The notes under the pieces are model-generated. The model ran no database searches. It worked only from the letters and a program-made list of their open reading frames with translations, and was not told where the DNA came from. This document shows positions 8,239-16,632 of a stretch of DNA of 64,000 nucleotides, in pieces. The position numbers were made by a program, and so were the translations under genes. The DNA is taken from the NCBI RefSeq assembly GCF_001905005.1, contig NZ_LWKZ01000001.1:995775-1059774 (forward strand), written 5' to 3'. The number at the start of each line of letters is the position of its first letter. Position 1 is the stretch's first letter. The stretch comes from Streptomyces sp. CB02923. Its GTDB lineage: Bacteria > Actinomycetota > Actinomycetes > Streptomycetales > Streptomycetaceae.

Positions 8239-8583
8239 TTACTCGCTGTTTTCCAGCACGGCGAAGTCGACGGTCACCTCGTCGCCGTCCACTCCGGACA
8301 CGGAGATCGTCATCGGCCTGCTCTTGCCCTTGTAGACGGCGGTGCACTGCACGCTCTCCCCGTTCTTCGCCTGCAGCCCGCCGGCGCAGCTCACCGAGTC
8401 CGGCTTCTCGTCGCGGTAGGGGTGGTCCTTGGCCTGCTTCTCCACCACCGCGCGCGAGACCGTGTGGTCCGCTCCGCTCGCGGTGAGGACCGCCCCGCCG
8501 TTGTCCGTGTTCATGACCACGGCGATCCCCGCCCCGGCCGCCAGTACGACGACCACGGCCAGGGCGATGATGATGCGCTTCAT
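8239..8583 (-). CDS. DUF4333 small membrane-anchored protein
   Basis: This 114-residue protein has a short cytoplasmic start (MKRII), one hydrophobic N-terminal segment to about residue 24, and an exported domain. That domain holds the two cysteines of the DUF4333 fold (PDSVSCAGGL and GESVQCTAVY), probably disulfide-bonded. I chose ATG 8583, which follows GGGGAA and begins directly at the membrane anchor; the upstream extension of the frame looks non-coding. Function unknown. It is convergent with the afsQ operon. Confidence 0.8.
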   Translation of the reverse strand: MKRIIIALAVVVVLAAGAGIAVVMNTDNGGAVLTASGADHTVSRAVVEKQAKDHPYRDEKPDSVSCAGGLQAKNGESVQCTAVYKGKSRPMTISVSGVDGDEVTVDFAVLENSE

Positions 8584-8804
8584 TCGGTGTTCCCCGATTC
8601 CCGTTCCGGCCGGTCCTTCCCGGCTGCTCTCCCTCTCCCGTTCGCCCTCACCCGCTCCTGCCGCCTCGTCCGGTGGGCGGCTGTGAGCCGGCCGGTGGCC
8701 TCGTCGGTGAAACGAGGGAGGCCCAAGGGCAATGAGGTGCATGAGGGATCAACGAGGTTGACGCAGGAACCGGTGGGACGGGTTCCGTTCCGGCGGCGGC
8801 AGTT

Positions 8805-9434
8805 GTGCGGCGGACGCCCGGCCGGGTTCCGGACGCGGGCTCTTACGGAACCACAGCCGCCGGTCGGCGCGTCCTGGCCTGTGTGCAGGGTCTTGGCCGC
8901 GGCGACAGCGCCGTCCTCCGTATACGCGCCGCGGGAGCCGTTCTCCTCGTGGCGCATCTGCTGATCGTCGGCTGGCTGACGCTGCGCCCCCGTACGGTTC
9001 CCTGGGTGCCCGCCGCGAACTTCCGGCCGCTGACGACGATCCGCGCGGAGCTGGCGCACGGTCCGTGGGAGGCCGTGCAGGGTCTCGGGGGCGGGGTGCT
9101 GCTGCTGGCGCCGCTGGGCATCCTGCTGCCGATGGCAGCCGGGCGCCTGAACGTTTCTCCGCTGGGTTCCCTGACGCGTACGGTCTTCACCGCCGCGATG
9201 ATCTCGCTGGCCATCGAGCTGCTGCAGGCCGGGGTGCCCGGCCGGGTGCCCGATGTGGACATGGTGCTGCTGAACACGACCGGGGTCGTACTGGCGCACC
9301 TCCTGGTCGTACCAGGGTTGCGGTCCCGGCTCCGCCGCAGGGAGGACACTCCTGTGCGGCCGCCCCCCACCAGGGCCAGGGTTCACATCGCACCGCAGGC
9401 CGACGCCCTGTCGGGCTCCCGGACCTACCTTTGA
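8805..9434 (+). CDS. VanZ-like membrane protein
   Basis: The open frame is 209 residues with about four hydrophobic segments: AAGAVLLVAHLLIVGWLTL, GGGVLLLAPLGILLPMAAG, TVFTAAMISLAIELLQAG and VVLAHLLVVPG. NFRPLTTIRAEL and IELLQ...DVDMVLLNTTGV match the VanZ family, named after a teicoplanin-resistance accessory protein. The start is uncertain: GTG 8805 is the longest option, but the first 35 residues are not VanZ-like. The product is a probable integral membrane protein of unknown substrate. Confidence 0.75.
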   Translation: MRRTPGRVPDAGSYGTTAAGRRVLACVQGLGRGDSAVLRIRAAGAVLLVAHLLIVGWLTLRPRTVPWVPAANFRPLTTIRAELAHGPWEAVQGLGGGVLLLAPLGILLPMAAGRLNVSPLGSLTRTVFTAAMISLAIELLQAGVPGRVPDVDMVLLNTTGVVLAHLLVVPGLRSRLRRREDTPVRPPPTRARVHIAPQADALSGSRTYL

Positions 9435-9483
9435 GACATCGGGGCATTCAGCCCCGTACCCGGTCGAGAAGGAGTCGAGATCC

Positions 9484-9690
9484 ATGGCCGCCGCACTGGT
9501 CCGCCCCCGCAACAACAGGATGATCGCCGGAGTGTGCGCGGGACTGGCGCGGCGCTTCGGCACCTCGCCCGCCACGATGCGCGTGATCTTCGTGCTCTCG
9601 TGTCTGCTGCCCGGCCCGCAGTTCCTGCTCTACCTGGGCCTGTGGCTGTTCATACCGTCGGAGGACAAGGCCCGCAGCACCAGCTGGTAG
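9484..9690 (+). CDS. PspC-domain protein
   Basis: This 68-residue protein is essentially one PspC domain: MIAGVCAGLARRFGTSPATM, then a hydrophobic segment VIFVLSCLLPGPQFLLYLGLWLFIP. PspC proteins are small membrane proteins of the phage-shock envelope-stress family. A good ribosome site (AGAAGGAG, about 9467-9474) precedes ATG 9484. It is followed directly by a long hairpin terminator. Stand-alone PspC proteins of this size are common in Streptomyces. Confidence 0.88.
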   Translation: MAAALVRPRNNRMIAGVCAGLARRFGTSPATMRVIFVLSCLLPGPQFLLYLGLWLFIPSEDKARSTSW

Positions 9691-9741
9691 CCGCCGGAAG
9701 GCACCACGCCCCCGCGCCCGCACCCGGGCGTCCGCACACAC

Positions 9742-9796
9742 GACATGGCCGTGCCCCGGTCCGTACTTCGTGTACGGACCGGGGCACGGCCATGTC
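9742..9796. terminator. long perfect hairpin, bidirectional terminator
   Basis: A 25-bp perfect inverted repeat (9742-9766 with 9772-9796) surrounds a 5-nt loop TTCGT. It sits between convergent pspC-like and small secreted genes, so it can end transcription from both sides. No T-tract follows, which is usual in Streptomyces. Confidence 0.88.
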
Positions 9797-9840
9797 CCGC
9801 TCCGGGACGGGTTCCGGCCGACGGGTCCGGCCGACGGGCC

Positions 9841-10110
9841 TCAGCCGATGGGCAGGGCCTTGGTGAGGCCGCCGGCGGGCAGGCCGCCGAGCAGGTTGCC
9901 CTTGTTGTTGGCCTTCAGACTGGGGCTGGCGCCGTGGTCGCCGGTGGCGCCCTCGGCGGTCGCCGTGTCGGGCAGGCTCTGCAGCGTCCCCGCGACGTCG
10001 ACCGGCACGGTGTCGGCCGTCGCGGTGGCGGAGGCGGTACCGGCCGCCGAGGCGGCGAAGGCCACACCGAGCGCGGCGACACCGAGGGTCCTGATGGTTC
10101 CCTGCTTCAT
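9841..10110 (-). CDS. small secreted protein
   Basis: This 89-residue protein starts at ATG 10110 after AAGGATG. It has a Sec-type signal peptide (MKQGTIRTLGVAALGVAFAA, cleavage near TASATA) and a short mature chain with no cysteine. The mature part is Gly/Leu/Ala-rich and ends NLLGGLPAGGLTKALPIG. No enzyme motif is visible. It shares the signal-peptide-plus-short-hydrophobic-tail plan of the protein at 2691-3089. Function unknown. Confidence 0.78.
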   Translation of the reverse strand: MKQGTIRTLGVAALGVAFAASAAGTASATATADTVPVDVAGTLQSLPDTATAEGATGDHGASPSLKANNKGNLLGGLPAGGLTKALPIG

Positions 10111-10248
10111 GGAAATACATCCTTGTGATGGGAGTTCGACCGGACCGGAATCTAGTGACGCCGCCGACACGCCGCAAACACCCGGCGGGAACGGAAAACG
10201 GCCGGCGCTTGACACACCGGCCGTTCCCTTTTCCCGCATCCGTTCCGA

Positions 10249-11409
10249 TTACGCGGAGTGATACTCGCTGATCACCGCGGGCTCGGCGTCCACCTGCCGG
10301 AACAGCCACTCGGACCGCAGTTCGGCGTAGCCGGGCTTGAGGACATCGTTGATCATCGCCAGGCGTTCATCGAAAGGAATGAACGCGCTCTTCATCGCAT
10401 TGACGGTGAACCACTGCATGTCGTCGAGCGTGTATCGGAATGTCGTGACCAGGTGCTCGAATTCCCGGGACATGCTCGTACCGCTCATCAGGCGGTTGTC
10501 GGTGTTGACCGTCAGCCGGAACTGGAGGCGGCGCAGCAGACCGATCGGGTGCTCCGCGTACGAGGTCGCGGCACCGGTCTGGAGGTTCGAGGTGGGGCAC
10601 ATCTCCAGCGGGATGCGCTTGTCCCGTACGTAGGAGGCGAGCCGGCCCAGCTTCACCGAGCCGTCGTCGGCCACCTCCATGTCGTCGGTGATGCGCACGC
10701 CGTGGCCGAGGCGGTCGGCGCCGCACCACTGGAGCGCCTGCCAGATCGACGGCAGGCCGAACGCCTCGCCCGCGTGGATCGTGAAGTGGTTGTTCTCCCG
10801 CTTGAGGTACTCGAACGCGTCGAGGTGGCGGGTGGGCGGGAAACCGGCCTCCGCGCCCGCGATGTCGAAGCCGACGACGCCCAGATCGCGGTAGCGGTTG
10901 GCCAGTTCGGCGATCTCCAGGGCGCGGGCCGCGTGCCGCATGGCGGTCAGCAGCGCGCCGACGCGGATGCGGTGGCCGGCCGCGCGGGCACGCCGTTCGC
11001 CTTCGCGGAAGCCCTCGTTGACCGCCTCGACGACCTCTTCGAGGCTCAGCCCCTTCTCCAGGTGCTGCTCGGGCGCGTACCGGATCTCGGCGTAGACGAC
11101 GCCGTCGGCCGCCAGGTCCTCGGCGCACTCGGCCGCCACCCGCGTCAGGGCCTCGCGGGTCTGCATGACGGCACAGGTGTGCGCGAAGGTCTCCAGATAG
11201 CGTTCCAGCGAACCGGAGTCGGCGGCCTCGCGGAACCAGACGCCGAGCTTCTCGGGGTCGGTCTCGGGCAGGCCCTCGTAGCGGACCTCACGGGCCAGCT
11301 CGACGATGGTGGCGGGGCGCAGGCCACCGTCGAGGTGATCGTGCAGCAGCACCTTGGGCGCGCGGCGGATCTGGTCGACGGTCGGAAGGGTGGTGGTCTC
11401 GCTCGTCAT
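10249..11409 (-). CDS. add: adenosine deaminase
   Basis: This 386-residue enzyme of the adenosine/AMP deaminase superfamily converts (deoxy)adenosine to (deoxy)inosine in purine salvage. Visible zinc and catalytic elements are [13 protein letters not shown] near residues 24-36, [10 protein letters not shown] (catalytic Glu), LGHGVRI and [12 protein letters not shown] (Asp). The length is normal for the actinobacterial type. ATG 11409 has no alternative of note. It is transcribed alone, divergent from the hydrolase-like gene, and is functionally linked to the nucleoside genes nearby. Confidence 0.95.
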   Translation of the reverse strand: MTSETTTLPTVDQIRRAPKVLLHDHLDGGLRPATIVELAREVRYEGLPETDPEKLGVWFREAADSGSLERYLETFAHTCAVMQTREALTRVAAECAEDLAADGVVYAEIRYAPEQHLEKGLSLEEVVEAVNEGFREGERRARAAGHRIRVGALLTAMRHAARALEIAELANRYRDLGVVGFDIAGAEAGFPPTRHLDAFEYLKRENNHFTIHAGEAFGLPSIWQALQWCGADRLGHGVRITDDMEVADDGSVKLGRLASYVRDKRIPLEMCPTSNLQTGAATSYAEHPIGLLRRLQFRLTVNTDNRLMSGTSMSREFEHLVTTFRYTLDDMQWFTVNAMKSAFIPFDERLAMINDVLKPGYAELRSEWLFRQVDAEPAVISEYHSA

Positions 11410-11512
11410 CTCGGCACTCTAGCCCCTACGCGCGTAGATCTTCACGAACGATACGCAACGGTGACCCGTACGCGGGGTGGCCCGCGCGTCGCCTTCTGCC
11501 ATCGTTTCCGTC

Positions 11513-12280
11513 ATGGCTCAGCAAGCGTTGCCGGTGCGCGGTGCCCGGCTGGGGAAACCGCGGGGAGCGGCCGGAGCGGGACGGGCGGTGTGCGGCGTCG
11601 CGCTGTTACTGCCCGAGGGCGGCCCGTCGGGCACCAGACGGCCCTCCCCCCTGTCCGCCATGGCGGCCCGGCCGCTGGCCGCCCGGCTGGCCCGCGCGGG
11701 ACGGACCGAGGGGCTGGTGACCCACGTCGTGCACTACCGCTGCCGCGGCTGGAACGGCGCGGCGGCCCTCCCCGCGGCGGACGCCGCCTGGGCGCTGGAG
11801 GAGGTGGTGCGGCGGTACGGCGACGTACCGGTCTGCCTGGTCGGTACGGGCATGGGCGCCCGCGCCGCGCTGCACGCAGCGGGCCACCCGGCGGTCAACT
11901 CCGTACTGGCACTGGCTCCTTGGATTCCCGACCTGGGCCCGGAAGGCGCCGACACCGTACCGGTGAAACAGCTCGCCGGCCGGCAGGTGCTGCTCGTCCA
12001 CGGCACGAACGACGAGCGGACCGACCCGGACCTGTCCTACCGCTACGCGGAGCGCGCCAAGAAGATCAACCGCGACGTCTGCCGCTTCGAGGTCCACTCC
12101 GACGGCCACTCCCTGTACCAGCACCGCTCCGAAGTCCTGGCGCTGGCCGCCGACTTCATGCTCGGATCGCTCTTCGCGCACGGCTACGCCCGGCCGGTGG
12201 CGGACGCGCTGGCGGCACCGCCGCCGCTGGGCCTGCGGATGCCGCTGGCGTCCGGCTTCGGGGAGTCACTGAAGCACTGA
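11513..12280 (+). CDS. alpha/beta hydrolase-fold protein with nucleophile position replaced
   Basis: This 255-residue protein of the dienelactone hydrolase / prolyl oligopeptidase type of fold starts at ATG 11513. The acid (VLLVHGTNDERTD) and histidine (HSDGHSLYQ) of the triad are recognisable. The nucleophile elbow reads VGTGMGARAAL, so glycine stands where Ser or Cys is expected. It may be a non-catalytic binding protein. It is followed by a VOC-family gene 65 bp downstream. Other annotations would simply call it alpha/beta hydrolase. Confidence 0.8.
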   Translation: MAQQALPVRGARLGKPRGAAGAGRAVCGVALLLPEGGPSGTRRPSPLSAMAARPLAARLARAGRTEGLVTHVVHYRCRGWNGAAALPAADAAWALEEVVRRYGDVPVCLVGTGMGARAALHAAGHPAVNSVLALAPWIPDLGPEGADTVPVKQLAGRQVLLVHGTNDERTDPDLSYRYAERAKKINRDVCRFEVHSDGHSLYQHRSEVLALAADFMLGSLFAHGYARPVADALAAPPPLGLRMPLASGFGESLKH

Positions 12281-12345
12281 GAGCCGCACAAGCACCGGGG
12301 GTACGCCGCTCCCGCGCGCTCACCGACCGACCAGAGGAGGCACGC

Positions 12346-12756
12346 ATGCCGAACACGCTCGACCACATGATCGTCCACTGTCACGACCAGAAGGCCTCCG
12401 CGGCCTTCCTGAGCGAGCTGATGGACGGCCCCGCACCCGCCGACTGGGGCCCGTTCACCCAGGTGCAGACCGCCAACGGCGTCGGCATCGACTTCCTCGA
12501 CAGCGCGGTGGAGCCGGACGCGATCAACGGCAGCCATCTTGCGTTCCTGGTCACCGACGACGAGTTCGACGCGGTGTTCGGCCGCATTCAGAAGCGGTCG
12601 CTGCGCTACTGGGCCGACCCGTACCGCCAGAAGGAGGGCGAGATCAACCACCACTGGGGCGGCCGCGGGCTCTACGTCCTCGACCCGGGCGGCACGATCG
12701 CCATCGAGTTCATGACCGTGACGTACGGCGACCCGGAGGACATGGGCGAGGCATGA
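12346..12756 (+). CDS. VOC family (glyoxalase/dioxygenase-fold) protein
   Basis: This 136-residue protein has the paired beta-alpha-beta-beta-beta modules of the VOC superfamily. MPNTLDHMIVHCHD opens the first module with a metal-ligand-type His, SHLAFLVTDDEFDAVF opens the second, and LYVLDPGGTIAIEFM closes with a Glu in the usual ligand position. A strong ribosome site (AGAGGAGG) precedes ATG 12346. The substrate cannot be told from sequence. It probably shares a transcript with the preceding hydrolase-like gene. Confidence 0.87.
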   Translation: MPNTLDHMIVHCHDQKASAAFLSELMDGPAPADWGPFTQVQTANGVGIDFLDSAVEPDAINGSHLAFLVTDDEFDAVFGRIQKRSLRYWADPYRQKEGEINHHWGGRGLYVLDPGGTIAIEFMTVTYGDPEDMGEA

Positions 12757-12763
12757 CCTACAC

Positions 12764-12784
12764 GTGAGGGCGGCCGCCCCTCAC
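12764..12784. terminator. short hairpin between convergent genes
   Basis: A 7-bp perfect stem GTGAGGG/CCCTCAC (12764-12770 with 12778-12784) encloses a 7-nt loop between the VOC gene and the end of the LysR gene. It probably acts as a terminator for both. Confidence 0.55.
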
Positions 12785-12785
12785 C

Positions 12786-13691
12786 TCACCGCGGGATCAG
12801 CTGCCCCCGCCGCCCCAGCAGGAACTTCTTGAACGCCGCCACCGGAGGCGTGTCGGGATGGCCCTCCAGCCAGGCCAGCCCGATCTCACGGACCGCACGC
12901 GGGGCCGTGACCGTCAGCTCGGCGACACCCGGGCGCGGCACGGCCGGCGGCGGCAGCAGCGCCACCCCCAGCCCGGCGGCCACCAGCCCGCGCAGCGTCT
13001 CGGCCTCCTCCCCCTCGAACGCGATCTTCGGCGTGAACCCGGCCTCGGCGCACAGCGCGTCGGTGATGCGGCGCAGCCCGTACCCCGGCTCCAGGGTGAC
13101 GAACAGCTCCCCCGCGGCCTCGGCCAGCCGGATCCGCCTGCGGGCCGCCAGCGGATGGTCGTCCGGCACCACCAGCCGCAGCTTCTGCTCGTCCAGACGG
13201 CGGGCGACCAGGTCCGGATAGTCCGGAACGGGCGAGGTCAGACACAGGTCCAGGTCACCGGCGCGCAGCCGCTCGATCATCGCCTCGCCGTAGTTCTGCA
13301 CGAGTTGGAAGCGCACCCGCGGGTGGTCGGCGCGGAAGGTGCGGATCAGACCCGGTACGGTCTCCGAGCCCATGGTGTGCAGGAAGCCGAAGGCGACCTT
13401 GCCCGCGGTGGGGTCGGTGTCGGCCCGTACCGACTCGGTGGCCCGCTCGACGTCCAACAGGGCGCGCTCGGTGGAGGCGAGGAAGTTGCGGCCGGCGGGG
13501 GTCAGGGACAGCGTCCGGCCGTGCCGGGCGAAGAGCGCCACGCCGAGGTCGCTCTCCAGCCGGACGATGGCACGGCTCAGCGTGGACTGCGGCATCCCCA
13601 GCTCGTGCGCGGCACGCGTGACGTGCTCGTGGCGCGCCACGGCGGCGAACTGCGCGAGCCGCGGCGTCAGGGCCAGGGCCCAGGAATCCAC
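12786..13691 (-). CDS. LysR-family transcriptional regulator
   Basis: This is a LysR regulator. The N-terminal helix-turn-helix is TPRLAQFAAVARHEHVTRAA followed by GMPQSTLSRAI, and the C-terminal co-inducer domain runs from about residue 90 (GKVAFGFLHTMGSE). The frame is open to ATG 13829, but I prefer GTG 13691 (VDSWALALTPRL). This gives 301 residues, the family norm, and leaves an AT-richer 164-bp divergent promoter region containing a T-N11-A dyad. It probably controls the divergent MFS transporter, as LysR/MFS pairs usually do. The ligand is unknown. Confidence 0.85.
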   Translation of the reverse strand: MDSWALALTPRLAQFAAVARHEHVTRAAHELGMPQSTLSRAIVRLESDLGVALFARHGRTLSLTPAGRNFLASTERALLDVERATESVRADTDPTAGKVAFGFLHTMGSETVPGLIRTFRADHPRVRFQLVQNYGEAMIERLRAGDLDLCLTSPVPDYPDLVARRLDEQKLRLVVPDDHPLAARRRIRLAEAAGELFVTLEPGYGLRRITDALCAEAGFTPKIAFEGEEAETLRGLVAAGLGVALLPPPAVPRPGVAELTVTAPRAVREIGLAWLEGHPDTPPVAAFKKFLLGRRGQLIPR

Positions 13692-13814
13692 CCCGAGATC
13701 GGCGGTCTCCACCGGTTCGCCCGCCTGCCCCCGGATGTCTTTTCTGTTTCCGGTGTACGACAGAGAAGGCCGTGAGCTGCTGTTATGTGCCACAGCATCG
13801 ATTATGGCGTTTCT

Positions 13815-13829
13815 ATGCATTGGACGCAT
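13815..13829. promoter_or_regulatory. LysR-type T-N11-A operator candidate
   Basis: ATGC-N7-GCAT (13815-13829) is a perfect dyad that fits the T-N11-A pattern of LysR-type binding sites. It lies in the gap between the divergent LysR and MFS genes, 27 bp before the MFS start. It would fall inside the regulator gene if the longest start were used, which is one reason for choosing the shorter one. Confidence 0.5.
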
Positions 13830-13855
13830 GAAACCCGCGCGCTTACGTTCGGATC

Positions 13856-15190
13856 ATGCCTCCCGCCGATACCGGGGCGTCGGCCGCCGCGCGCGCCGAC
13901 GCCTCCGCGCAGTCGTCCCCCGCCACCTCCTCCGCGCCCGCCGCCGACGCGCGCCCGGCCACCGACCCGGAGGCCGCCAAACTGCACCCGGGCGGCCCCG
14001 GCTACCGCCGGATGAGCTTCGCCCTCTTCGCCGCGGGCGTCGCCACCTTCGCCCTCCTGTACTCGACGCAGGCGCTGCTCCCCGCGATCTCCACCGACCT
14101 CGCCGTCACGCCCGACCAGGCCAGCTGGACCGTGTCCGCCGCGACCTTCGGCCTGGCCCTGGCCGTCATCCCGCTGAGCGCGCTGTCGGAACGCTTCGGC
14201 CGCCGCACGATGATGACCGCCTCCCTGTCGGTGGCCGCGCTCATCGCGCTGCTGGTGCCGTTCGCCCCCGACCTGGGCTGGCTGATCGCGCTGCGCACCG
14301 TCCAGGGTGTCGCACTGGCCGGGCTGCCGGCCTCCGCGATGGCGTTCCTCGCCGAGGAGGTACGGGCCAAGGCGCTGGTCGCCGCGATCGGCCTGTTCGT
14401 GGCGGGCAACAGCATCGGCGGCATGTCGGGCCGGATCGTCACCGGCTGGGTGGCCCAGGCGTGGGGCTGGCGCGCCGCGCTCGGCGCCGTCGGCCTGATG
14501 GCCGTGGTGTGCGCCGTGGCCTTCCGCCTCCTGGTCCCCAGGGCCCGGCACTTCTCCCCCCGCAAGGTCGGCCCGCGCGCACTGGCCCGCACGCTCGGCG
14601 GCCACCTGTCCGACCCGCTGCTGCGCCGTCTGTACGGCATCGGCGCCCTGTTCATGATGGTCTTCGGCGCCGTCTACACCGTCATCGGCTACCGTCTGGT
14701 CGACGAGCCCTTCAACCTGCCCCAGGGCATCGTCGGCTCGATCTTCCTCATCTACCTCGTCGGTACGGTCTCCTCGGCCGCGGCGGGCCGCCTCGTCGGC
14801 CGCGTCGGCCGGCGCGGCGCGCTGTACCTCGCGGTCGGCACCACGGCGGCGGGCCTGCTGCTCACCCTCACCGCGTCGCTCGGCGCGGTGCTGCTCGGCC
14901 TGGTCCTGATCACCGCGGGCTTCTTCGCGGGCCACGCGGTGGCGTCCTCCTCGGTCAGCCGCGCCGCGAAGACCGCCCGCGCGCAGGCGTCCGCGCTGTA
15001 CCAGTGCGCGTACTACATCGGCAGCAGCATCGGCGGAGCGCTCGGCGCGATGGCGTTCCACGCGGGCGGCTGGGAGGCCACCGTCGCGCTGGGCCTGGCG
15101 GCGATGGTCGGCGCCGCGTCGATCACGCTGTACGCGACGCGGAAGGCGGCGGCGGAGCGGCGCGTCCTGCACGTACAGAAGGCCGCGTAG
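13856..15190 (+). CDS. MFS transporter
   Basis: This 444-residue major facilitator protein has about 12 membrane helices after a 55-residue Ala/Pro-rich cytoplasmic start. The loop 2-3 signature appears as ALSERFGRRTMMT (residues ~115-127) and a second copy-like motif as GRLVGRVGRRG. The overall pattern (YSTQALLPAISTDLAVTPDQASW) resembles YnfM/drug-proton antiporters that export small molecules. It is divergent from the LysR gene that probably controls it. The substrate is not predictable. Confidence 0.9.
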   Translation: MPPADTGASAAARADASAQSSPATSSAPAADARPATDPEAAKLHPGGPGYRRMSFALFAAGVATFALLYSTQALLPAISTDLAVTPDQASWTVSAATFGLALAVIPLSALSERFGRRTMMTASLSVAALIALLVPFAPDLGWLIALRTVQGVALAGLPASAMAFLAEEVRAKALVAAIGLFVAGNSIGGMSGRIVTGWVAQAWGWRAALGAVGLMAVVCAVAFRLLVPRARHFSPRKVGPRALARTLGGHLSDPLLRRLYGIGALFMMVFGAVYTVIGYRLVDEPFNLPQGIVGSIFLIYLVGTVSSAAAGRLVGRVGRRGALYLAVGTTAAGLLLTLTASLGAVLLGLVLITAGFFAGHAVASSSVSRAAKTARAQASALYQCAYYIGSSIGGALGAMAFHAGGWEATVALGLAAMVGAASITLYATRKAAAERRVLHVQKAA

Positions 15191-15211
15191 GCGGCTTCGC
15201 CGCCCGGAACC

Positions 15212-15256
15212 CGAAAGGCCCGCTCTGCCACCTGTCCTGGCGGGGTGGGCCTTTCG
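15212..15256. terminator. hairpin terminator after the MFS gene
   Basis: CGAAAGGCCC (15212-15221) pairs perfectly with GGGCCTTTCG (15247-15256). This 10-bp stem lies between convergent MFS and Uma2 genes. The T run inside the second arm helps termination of the plus-strand transcript. Confidence 0.8.
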
Positions 15257-15268
15257 TTCGCGAGCGAT

Positions 15269-15856
15269 CTACTCTTTGCCCGGGAATCCGCTTGTCTCGA
15301 TAACCATGTCGAACGGCTCCGGCAGATGAATGTCTTCACCGAACTTCACCGCTTGCAACACCTGGTACACGTCTCGCCTGGGCTCTCCGAACAAGGTGAC
15401 CGTAGGTGCTTCCGGAGCCCAGACATCCACCAACAGGTACAGCGGCACACCGGCTCGCGCGTATCCGGCGGCCTTGCTGATCCGGTCTTGACAGGCGTTG
15501 GTCGGAGACGTGATCTCAACGACCAACTCGGCAGCAGCGCCGGGGATGGCGTTGCCCGGTTCATCCAGTGCAGCTTCAGGAGCTACTACCAGGTCGGGGA
15601 TGTACAGGCCCCTGCGGGAGGGAACGGACACTCCGACCGTCTGGTACATCCCCCAGTCCTCGGGCAGAACGCCGGTCAAGGCGCGCTGCAGCTTCCACGC
15701 GATCTTGTTATGCCGGTTCGCGGGAGCAGGTGACACGGTGACGATCCCCTCGATGATCTCCACCTTGCTGCTCTCGGGTGCCTCCGTCTCCTGCCAGAGC
15801 CGGAGGAGTGTCTCCCAGCCGTTGTCCGGCTCGTGGTCGACGGTGAGTGCGCTCAT
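15269..15856 (-). CDS. Uma2 family (DUF820) putative endonuclease
   Basis: This 195-residue protein belongs to the Uma2/DUF820 family, a restriction-endonuclease-like fold. KVEIIEGIVTVSPAP (Glu), YIPDLVVAP (PD), ELVVEITSPTN (ExE-type) and a downstream Lys region (DRISKAAGYARAGVPLYLLVD) give the PD-(D/E)xK-like layout. The biological role of this family is unknown; Streptomyces often carry many copies. It is monocistronic. The protein has slightly lower GC than its neighbours, compatible with mobility. Confidence 0.88.
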   Translation of the reverse strand: MSALTVDHEPDNGWETLLRLWQETEAPESSKVEIIEGIVTVSPAPANRHNKIAWKLQRALTGVLPEDWGMYQTVGVSVPSRRGLYIPDLVVAPEAALDEPGNAIPGAAAELVVEITSPTNACQDRISKAAGYARAGVPLYLLVDVWAPEAPTVTLFGEPRRDVYQVLQAVKFGEDIHLPEPFDMVIETSGFPGKE

Positions 15857-15949
15857 GGCGGTCTCCTCTATCGGTACGTCACCGACTCCAGCATGCCGAA
15901 CGTATAGCGGCCTGGTCCACCGACACCGTTCACCCGAACGAGAAGATCG

Positions 15950-16291
15950 CTACCCCTTCAACGGATCATGCCCCCAGTTCATCAACGAATACCGCCACGT
16001 CGTCTCCTTCTCGTCCCCCGACGGCCGCTGGGCGAGATGGCGGTGGACATAACCCGTGACCTTGCGCATGTGGGCGTAGTCGTCGTCCGAAAGATCGGCG
16101 CGTTTGGTGCGGAGCAGGGAGACGAGCCGGCGGCCCGACTCGTGGCCCACCGACTCGCCGCCGCCCTTGTGCTGCCCGGCTTCCCTGGACTCGTCCTTCT
16201 TCAGCCAGGACTCCAGCTCGGACGGGGACATGTTCACCGCGTCCTGGAAGTCGTGCCAGACGGTGTCCTGGTCGTCCTCCGCCTTCGCCAT
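15950..16291 (-). CDS. DUF3140 family protein
   Basis: This is a 113-residue hydrophilic protein of the DUF3140 type: WHDFQDAVNMSPSELESWL, then GRRLVSLLRTKRADLSDDDYAHMRKVTGYVHRH and a C-terminal WRYSLMNWGHDPLK. This family often occurs beside the DUF2945 protein, as here (4-bp gap), so the two are probably co-expressed. The Arg/Lys-rich helical middle suggests nucleic-acid binding (inference). No established function. Confidence 0.85.
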   Translation of the reverse strand: MAKAEDDQDTVWHDFQDAVNMSPSELESWLKKDESREAGQHKGGGESVGHESGRRLVSLLRTKRADLSDDDYAHMRKVTGYVHRHLAQRPSGDEKETTWRYSLMNWGHDPLKG

Positions 16292-16295
16292 GCCC

Positions 16296-16520
16296 TCAGG
16301 ACCGCTTCTTCTTCAGGGCGTCGGGCTTGTGCACGGCCGAGCCGCCCGACTTCTCGCTGCGGACCTTGTACTGCGGTTCGTCCGGCGACGCGTCCACCGT
16401 CCGCCCCGCCTCCTCCGTACGCCCCGTGATCTTCTTCTCCACCTCGCCGACGGCCTCACCGCCGTGGCTCTTCCAGGTGACCTTGTCGCCCTTGCGGAAG
16501 CCGTCCTTCTTCTTCGCCAT
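16296..16520 (-). CDS. DUF2945 (HVA1 Tudor-like) small protein
   Basis: This 74-residue basic protein has FRKGDKVTWKSHGGEAVGEVEKKITGRTE followed by YKVRSEKSGGSAVHKPDALKK, the single SH3/Tudor-like domain of DUF2945. ATG 16520 is chosen because it follows GGGAGGAG and starts MAKKKDG; a start at 16559 is possible but less good. It lies in tandem with the DUF3140 gene downstream. Function unknown; family members are thought to bind nucleic acid or partner proteins. Confidence 0.85.
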   Translation of the reverse strand: MAKKKDGFRKGDKVTWKSHGGEAVGEVEKKITGRTEEAGRTVDASPDEPQYKVRSEKSGGSAVHKPDALKKKRS

Positions 16521-16632
16521 CGCCGGTCTCCTCCCGGTCAGGTCCTTCCAGGACATCACCGGACGGGGCGCGGCGCGCGTCGGGCGCGCCCCCGGAGAGG
16601 AGCGCGCCCGACGGCAGCGGTGGGGTGCGGTG

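Noticed and set aside
9742..9796. Phage or plasmid attachment site
   Set aside because: Symmetry, short loop and placement between convergent genes fit a terminator; no integrase gene nearby.
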